DNA of 64,000 nucleotides from the NCBI RefSeq assembly GCF_033568475.1, contig NW_027331831.1:3720001-3784000 (forward strand). Direction: 5' to 3'. This stretch comes from Henckelia pumila (taxonomy: Eukaryota > Streptophyta > Magnoliopsida > Lamiales > Gesneriaceae). The position numbers and the translations under genes were made by a program. Under the pieces are notes generated by a model that had not been told where the DNA came from, ran no database searches, and saw only the letters and a program-made list of their open reading frames with translations. Below are positions 57,958 to 64,000 of this stretch, piece after piece. The stretch's first letter is position 1. Every line of letters begins with the position of its first letter.

Positions 57958-58453
57958 GTACTAATTAACTTCTAATTGAGTTGATGAAGTTTTATTTAAG
58001 ACAATTGTATTCTATGCATAATTTTATTCATGAAATTCTTTTTTCATTTTCCTAAAATAGTTCTTTTTTTATAAAACAAAAAATCAATCATATATTTATC
58101 TATAAATCTAATCGTATTTTATCAATATTTTAAAATTTTATAAGTTTATCACTTCTGGTAAAATAATATGAAAAATTATTAATTTGAAATTAACAAAAAT
58201 TATCATATCTTACTACTATCTTGTTTAAGAAGAGTACCACTTAGTAAATGAAATAAAATTAATTTGTTGAAGCGCAGGATGAAATATATAAAATACCCTT
58301 CAAAAAGACAAAAAAAAATCTCTATCTCTATTTTAAACTTCATTTATCCATGATTTTATCCATTTTTTAGCCTTCTTTTATTTTTAAATTTAAATTGATT
58401 TGAAAAAAAATATAATATATGTATACAATAAATAATATTCATATTTAATCACA

Positions 58454-58482
58454 CACACAACGTGTGGACATACGCAACTAGT
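58454..58482 (+). mobile_element. Helitron-like 3' terminus
   Basis: Hairpin CACAC-AAC-GTGTG, then GACATACGCAA and CTAGT: the hairpin-spacer-CTRR order of Helitron ends. 5' end not located. Confidence 0.5.
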
Positions 58483-58766
58483 TTAGATAAATATTCCAGT
58501 ACCATATAAATACACAATGCGTGGAAAAAAAAATAAAAAAAACTAGTTTTTAACGGTTTATACTTAATTTATATAGAGTTGATAAGTTCTAAAAGATTTA
58601 TATATATTATTTCTAATTGTTTATGCATGCATATTGAATGAAATTTTAAAGATCTATATTATTTATAATCATTTATGTATTAATGAAAACTTTTGAAATA
58701 TTTATGTTATTTATAATTATTTATTTATGGTCATTAGTTGATAAATTTTAAAAAATTTATATGAAT

Positions 58767-59018
58767 TTATACTATCTTCCCTTATATATAAAAAATTTCT
58801 CTCTTAGTCTTAGACATTATTTTTTTTCTACCCAAATAGCCCTTATGTGATATAGATATTACACTTTTATTTTTTTTTTTAATTTAGATATTTCAAATTG
58901 TAGTTTAATCTCTAGATAATTTTTACAACTATATATAATATTACTCTTATTCGAATATAAATCAAATTAATTACAAAAATATTATATAAGCACGCAACGC
59001 ATGCATGAATACACTAGT
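58767..59018 (+). mobile_element. Short non-autonomous Helitron-like element
   Basis: The 3' end is a hairpin GCACGC-AAC-GCATGC (one G-T pair), then ATGAATACA and CTAGT (59014-59018). The left part around TATACTATCTTCCCTTATAT resembles plant Helitron 5' ends, giving about 250 bp without coding. The left boundary is approximate. Confidence 0.4.
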
Positions 59019-59416
59019 ATATATAATAGTCGAGCCCCTTAGAGAGAGGACAAACTTTTCTTCCAAAATTACTCATATACTAAATAAATATGTAAATTTA
59101 ATTCTATTTGTATATATTTTTATAATTTTTTCAACTAAAAATTATAGATACGATAAATAACTTTTAAATTTATTTATACATTACTTTAAAAATTTAAAAA
59201 AAATCATAATTATATTATTTATATATAACATATAATGATAAATATATTATATTAATTTATACACACGCATCGCGTGTGCACGATCATGCCAATTTTTATA
59301 ATGATTTATTCATATTTTTTGTTAATTTTTTGATGGGTTGAGTTGGATTTTTCTTAACCATGCCAAATTGGCAGATCCTCTCCTTCTATAGCTATGATCA
59401 AAAGAAAATTGTTATA

Positions 59417-59573
59417 TGTACACCTTGTAGTATACATATTGGTTTACACTCTTATTTAAAATTTTCCCCATTTCCCTCATTAATTGCAAAAATACCCATG
59501 ATAAGAAATAAATATCTAGTTGATCAAGGAAAGTTTTATAATTAATAAGGAAGGGTGTAAACCAAGGTGTACA
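59417..59573. mobile_element. MITE, copy 2 of a pair
   Basis: 157 bp. Terminal inverted repeats TGTACACCTTG (left) and CCAAGGTGTACA (right), plus a second inverted pair GGTTTACAC/GTGTAAACC just inside. The left ends are offset by an extra 13 bases. Core matches 31677-31841. No coding capacity. Confidence 0.7.
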
Positions 59574-60365
59574 TCTAATCATAATTGCATATAAAATAGC
59601 AATACCACCATCAATATATAACTTTTATCTGCATTTATTAATTATTAATTACTAAATGGGTAAAAATATAGTAAATACTACTTTATTCCAAATTTAATCA
59701 ATCAATATTGTAAATACTACTTTATTCCAAATTTAATTAATCAAAATATTTCATATTCAATTCAAACATTTTATCAAACACACAAATTTTTTTAAATCAC
59801 ATCACATCCCATTCATCGAAGTAAACGGGTCGTGTGTGGTACATAAAAACTCAATAATGAACTCAATAAAGAAGGTCTTCGATCGACTTTTAGTACATGT
59901 CTAAGCATCAAACATCACATCAAATTCTTCTTAATTCAATGAAAAATGGGAATTTTCGTCAACGAATAAGAGAAAAAACCATGGACGACTTTGTTCGCAT
60001 TTCAAACTATATAAAAGGAATAAGAACCGAAGAGTATGAAGAAGTGACTAATTAAATCAAGTTTAGCCGGCCAAAATTGATGTGATCATGCACTCATTCT
60101 TATTGGAAAGGACACAAAATGCTACAAAGAACCACACAATAATTTTGCCACATGCCTGCATCCCTACACCCTCGCTTTCTCCATCTCAATCGTAGTAGTC
60201 CTATACCATAATATTATTTTTGGTATAAAAAATTATACGATTTAAAATATTTGTGTTGCATTATCATGATCAGTTTATTATTCATTATAGTTGTTGATAA
60301 CAATATCGCATGTTAAGGTACCGTTTGATTTGGATGATAAGATAAATAATATAGGAGTAAAATGT
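59574..60365. other. AT-rich spacer, no gene
   Basis: No coding signal. The phrase GTAAATACTACTTTATTCCA is repeated at about 59672 and 59711. Confidence 0.55.
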
Positions 60366-60440
60366 ATTTTGGTACACAAACTATTGATTAAATGTCATAT
60401 TGGTACACAAACTATTGAAAATGGTTAATTGGTACATGAT
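60366..60440. repeat. TTGGTACACAAACTATTGA repeats
   Basis: Two good copies (60369-60387 and 60400-60418) and a partial third (from 60429), about 31 bases apart. Phrases of this kind occur at the ends of dispersed plant repeats. The array lies just before the point where ammonium transporter homology begins. Confidence 0.6.
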
Positions 60441-60495
60441 CCAATTAAAAGGTCAATTTTACCCTTAATAGGAATTAATGTTATGATAAATTGTC

Positions 60496-62834
60496 GCCGC
60501 CACCCTGGTCGGGCTCCAATCCATGCCGGGACTGGTGATCCTGTACGGCGGGATGGTGAAGAAGAAATGGGCAGTCAACTCATCCTTAATGGCATTCTAC
60601 GCTTTCGCGGCGACCTTGATATGCTGGGTTGGATGGGGATACCGCATGTCTTTCGGTCATGAGAAACTGGTGGTTTTCTGGGGGAATCCTGCGGTGGCGC
60701 TCGACGGAGATTTCCTTCTGGGCCAGGCTTTTCTTGGCTACTTCCCCACGGCGACAATAGTGTGGTTTCAGTTCGGATTCGCGGCGATCATGCCGGTTTT
60801 GATCGATGGGGCGCTGCTGGGCTGGGAGGATGAACTTTGTGGCGTGGATGATGTTTGTGCCGCTTTGGCATACGTTTTCGTACACGGTGGGGGCGTTTAG
60901 TATGTGGAATTCGAATGGGTGGTTGGCTAAGATGGGAGTGATCGATTTCGCCGGAGGGATCGTTATCCATCTCTCGTCTGGTATTGCTGGCTTCACCGCT
61001 GCTTATTGGGTAATTGGCTTCTTTCACTTTATACTTCAGTACTAGCTATAAACTACGATTGTCACTTTGACAAATCCTATATGACAAGATCGTCCGAGAA
61101 GATGTTGATAGGAAACACACCATCGAGCATTAAAGGCAACTACATCAACTCGAGTACCTAAGCTAAAATTTCTAAAATTAATAATTTTCTATATATCCTA
61201 TGGCTATATATATCCAAAGTCGCCACAATTTGTTAGAGAAACTCTACACCTTGCATATCTTGGGGGTACGATTAAGATTAAAAAATTTCTGAATCCTTTG
61301 ATTAACTTGTGTACGTATATAAAGGTGGGACCGAGAAGAGAAAAGGACAGGGAAAAATCCCCTCCAAACAACATAATTATGATGTTGTGTGGTGCGGGAC
61401 TAGTGTGGATGGGGTGGACTGGGTTCAACGGCGGATCGCCGTACGCCGCCAACACCGTGGCGTCACTGGCAGTGCTCAACACCCATGTGTGCGCTGCCAC
61501 CAGCTTGCTGACATGGTTATTGCTCGACATTTGCATCTTCGGCAAAGCTTTTGCTCTTGGAGTTGTGAATGGCACCATCACTGGCTTTGTTTCTATCACC
61601 CCGGCCGCAGGTTCGTTCATTTCTTCCCTTTTTTAATCACCATGACAAAGATGTATGATCTTATATAGGTTTTAAAACCAATAGTTTTTCATTTTGTCCC
61701 ATCGGTTAGAGGATGACTCGAACTAGAGTCCGAGAGTTTTTCGAGCTGGTCGATTCAAATGATACTTGATTTGGCTAGTAATAGTCATCCAACTTAGTTG
61801 GCTCTTGTTCGAACAAGTTTGATTTACATTTTAGGGAAAATTGCTTTTTTGATCCTGTATGTTTGTCACTTTGCAATTTCAGTCCTTTATATTTTCAGAT
61901 TTCAGTTTTAATCCGCTATCTTTATTTTTTTTGGCAATTTTAGTCTTTTTTCGACGTGGCGCTGACGTGACACCAATTTAGTGCTGACGTGTACAGTTTC
62001 ACATAAGCATTTTTGAATAAAGGACAGAAAGTGCCAAAAATCGGAACATGCAGGACTAAAACTGAAATATGAAAACATAGAAGATCAAAATCACAAAGTG
62101 ACAAACATCCAAGACTAAATTTGCAATTTTACCTAAATTTTTTAGTCAAATTCAAGTTCGAAGTACGTATTTTGTTCAACCACTAGTATATATAGATTAG
62201 GAATCACAACCTAATATGAACTTAATTAAACAAAATGGTTCTTGATAGTACTGTTGTTGTAGGAGTTGTCCAATGTTGGGCAGCAATCTTGATGGGGTTA
62301 ATATCAGGAAGCATACCGTGGTACACAGTGACGATTCTCCGCAACAAAATAAGGCTATTAAGATATGTGGACGACACTTTTGCAATCTTTCACACCCACG
62401 CAGTGGCCGGAGCTTTAGGCGGCGTTCTCATCGGTTTTCTGGCCATGCCTAAACTCAGCCGACTCTTCTACATGGTTCCCGATTGGTAGAAGTACATCGG
62501 CTTAGCATACGCCCTCGAGATGGGTCGAGCTCGGGCTGGGATCAAGCAAATGGGGGTTCAGCTTGCCGAAATCCTTTTCATAGTGTGTTTTAATGTTGTT
62601 GTCACGAGCCTTGTTTGCTTGTTCATCAAGCTGTTGGTTCCACTCAGGCTTAGTGAGAAAGAATTGCAAATAGGCTATAATATCGTGCATGGCGAGGAAG
62701 CATATGCAATATTGTGGAGTGATGGAGATGGATTTGAGAATCCAAAGCTCAATTCTGTGTATGATGTTGATGATCAGTACCCGTCAATCATGTCGAGAAG
62801 TGTTGTAATTAGTCATGAGTTGCAAAGTGTTTGA
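60496..62834 (+). pseudogene. AMT2: Ammonium transporter, AMT2-type, broken
   Basis: Host gene remnant in three exons: 60496-61009, 61325-61610, 62263-62834, with intact GT-AG introns. It encodes AMT/MEP/Rh channel segments: [33 protein letters not shown] (with the conserved Asp and first pore His), [29 protein letters not shown] (second pore His region) and MGVQLAEILFIVCFN. Full-length proteins carry ammonium across the plasma membrane; the presence of introns and the sequence fit the AMT2 clade. Damage: the first about 30-50 codons are absent (upstream is repeat DNA with stops); around 60812-60830 the frame shifts by a net +1 within GCTGGGCTGGGAGG; and TAG at 62487-62489 lies where the family usually has a codon after PDW. 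The text after the stop stays in frame to TGA at 62834. A second, working copy elsewhere is likely. Confidence 0.9.
61830..62137. mobile_element. Fold-back MITE in AMT intron 2
   Basis: 308 bp with long imperfect inverted arms: TTTAGGGAAAATTGC at the left pairs with the reverse of GCAATTTTACCTAAA at the right, and GTTTGTCACTTTG with CAAAGTGACAAAC. Non-coding. It lies wholly within the intron and does not touch splice sites. Confidence 0.75.
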
Positions 62835-62910
62835 TGCATATCTTATGAGAATTTGATCGAGTTTCTCGTACCTTGTGAGACATATTTCCAACCTAGCTCG
62901 ATTTGAAAAA

Positions 62911-63498
62911 TGTTACAATCTACACGCAGAATCGAAACACAAAACCAGATTCACCGAAGCAACAATGAACAATAATCCACCGATAAAGAAAACAGAATGC
63001 ACAGACAATAAGACTCAAGGATTTAATTGGTTCGGATTACCAAATCCTACATCCAAGGTTCTGGGATTTCACCCATATGAATCCACTAATAATCAATCAC
63101 AGTCATGTTCAATACAGTCATGTTCAATACAATCCTCAATAGATGATAAACACAAGTTACCAGAAAACTTATGCTAAACATAAACAAGAACAAACAGGCA
63201 GAAGATCTTCGAAATTCCAGCTCACTACAGATGCCCTTCGATCTTGAATCTTCAATCCAGAAGAATGCCTCTTTTGTGTTCTTTGAGAATATGAACGTAA
63301 GCCAAAGAGAAGTGCAAGATCTCGATTACACAGAGTGCTGCAGATATTCTTTCTTATCACAGATCCTGGCTAACTATAATCAAGCTAATTAACCGTCTTA
63401 ACTAACTAAGCAATCCTAGCCCTTGGATCATGATTGACTCCGTTTGACCAATCTCAACCACTGATAGCAACTTAATGCTTAGTCAATGTTAGTCTTCA
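62911..63498 (-). repeat. 3' LTR of copia C
   Basis: 588 bp, plus strand TGTTACAATCTACACG to AATGTTAGTCTTCA. The right edge is set by the purine tract and the left edge by the matching TG; the left edge is less sure. It contains a 15-base direct duplication AGTCATGTTCAATAC at 63102-63131. Confidence 0.75.
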
Positions 63499-63571
63499 CA
63501 AATCTCCACCTTTGACTGATTAGGTTGTTATCAAGTGAATTCAATGAGATCCCAGTGACTGAGGGCCAGCT

Positions 63572-63967
63572 TTACTCTACAAGTTTGAGCATCTCCAATG
63601 CATGTTGGAGTTTGCTCATAGGTACTGATTTTGTCAATATATCAGCAGGGTTGACTTTTGTGTCTATCTTCTGAATTTTAACCAAGCCCCTAGATATGAT
63701 GTCTCTCACAAAATGCAATCTAACATCTATGTGTTTTGTCCTTTCATGAAAAACCGAATTTTTGGACAAGTGTATTGCACTTTGTGAGTCACAAAAGATA
63801 GTGACATTCTTCTGTGCTATTCCCATTTCAGTAACAAAACCAGTGATCCAAATGCCCTCTTTCACAGCTTCAGTTAAGCTAATGTACTCTGCTTCAGTGG
63901 TGGATAATGCAACCACACTTTGCAAGTTCGATTTCCAGCTCACCACATTTCCTCCAATAGTAAACAC
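63572..63967 (-). CDS. pol: copia RNase H domain (element C)
   Basis: C-terminal 131 residues of a copia polyprotein. RNase H motifs are SWKSNLQSVVALSTTEAEYI, IFCDSQSAIHLSKN and TKHIDVRLHFVRD, ending NPADILTKSVPMSKLQHALEM. The frame continues past the window edge upstream, so the listed start is only the first Met in view. RNase H removes the RNA strand during reverse transcription. Confidence 0.88.
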   Translation of the reverse strand: MFTIGGNVVSWKSNLQSVVALSTTEAEYISLTEAVKEGIWITGFVTEMGIAQKNVTIFCDSQSAIHLSKNSVFHERTKHIDVRLHFVRDIISRGLVKIQKIDTKVNPADILTKSVPMSKLQHALEMLKLVE

Positions 63968-64000
63968 ATACCCTGAAATTGATCTCCTTTTGTCTAGATC

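Larger units (their letters stand above)
57961..59416. other. AT-rich region with Helitron-like relics
   Basis: No gene. It contains Helitron-like 3' ends at 58454-58482 and 58990-59018 and a similar but decayed hairpin at 59262-59278. Confidence 0.5.
62911..64000 (-). mobile_element. Ty1/copia element C (Tork-like), 3' end
   Basis: Minus-strand copia element entering from the right edge. Seen: RNase H (63572 to the edge), purine tract 63499-63513 and 3' LTR 62911-63498. It lies 76 bases after the last codon of the AMT remnant. It is a different lineage from elements A and B (RNase H phrases STTEAEYISLTEA and ERTKHIDVRLHFVRD fit Tork-type elements). The other LTR is outside, so it cannot be dated. 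Confidence 0.88.

Noticed and set aside
1-64000. CRISPR arrays, operons, riboswitches or bacterial-type genes
   Set aside because: None seen; the spliced genes and retrotransposons show this is plant nuclear DNA.

Overview
The window is nuclear DNA of a flowering plant. It holds spliced genes with short exons and GT-AG introns in AT-rich DNA, plant-only families (CYP706 P450, thaumatin-like protein, DUF1664, BPA1-type RRM, plant AMT2-type ammonium transporter) and abundant Ty1/copia and Ty3 chromovirus LTR retrotransposons. The gene families fit a eudicot. Two decayed repeats resembling a MITE I associate with Lamiales hint at that order, but this is a weak inference and I do not name a species.

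Layout. 1-10886: nested LTR retrotransposons, all on the minus strand. A copia element (7592-10886) is interrupted by an unclassified long-LTR element (LTR 5730-7591, leader 4035-5729), which is itself interrupted by a Tekay/Del-like chromovirus (1-4034). All three run off the left edge. 10887-12970: AT-rich spacer with a Helitron-like end, a small MITE and a 67-bp tandem repeat just upstream of the first gene. 12971-16062: BPA1-like RRM gene (+). 16958-21321: long-LTR element with almost no internal region. 21322-23966: small DNA-transposon relics plus a fragment that may be an endogenous pararetrovirus. 24790-29909: 13-exon DUF1664 gene (+). 32190-32936: thaumatin-like protein (-). 33910-35512: CYP706-type cytochrome P450 (-). 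37128-40520: Hsp70-interacting protein HIP (-, 11 exons). 40780-56597: a young copia element (TSD TTATC) carrying a very young, apparently whole chromovirus inside its pol (45521-55478, TSD GGTGC). 56598-60495: AT-rich spacer with Helitron-like ends, a MITE and an orphan first-exon-like segment. 60496-62834: broken ammonium transporter gene (+). 62911-64000: 3' end of another copia element (-), entering the window from the right.

The host genes do not form a pathway or cluster. BPA1-like (cell-death or defence control), thaumatin-like protein (pathogenesis-related PR-5 type) and CYP706 (specialised metabolism) are each plausible stress or defence genes. HIP is a general cochaperone and DUF1664 is an organelle-membrane-type protein of unknown function. 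They sit in a gene island of about 28 kb flanked by two inverted copies of the same copia family.

I see no convincing undescribed multi-gene system. The most unusual items are a 57-residue hydrophobic ORF kept upstream of gag in both copia copies, the pararetrovirus-like run of overlapping ORFs with a tRNA-Met primer site, and short GC-rich blocks kept at fixed places in otherwise diverged chromovirus LTRs. All readings were made by eye: domain calls are recognition from memory and splice sites were placed by GT-AG rules, reading frame and family similarity.
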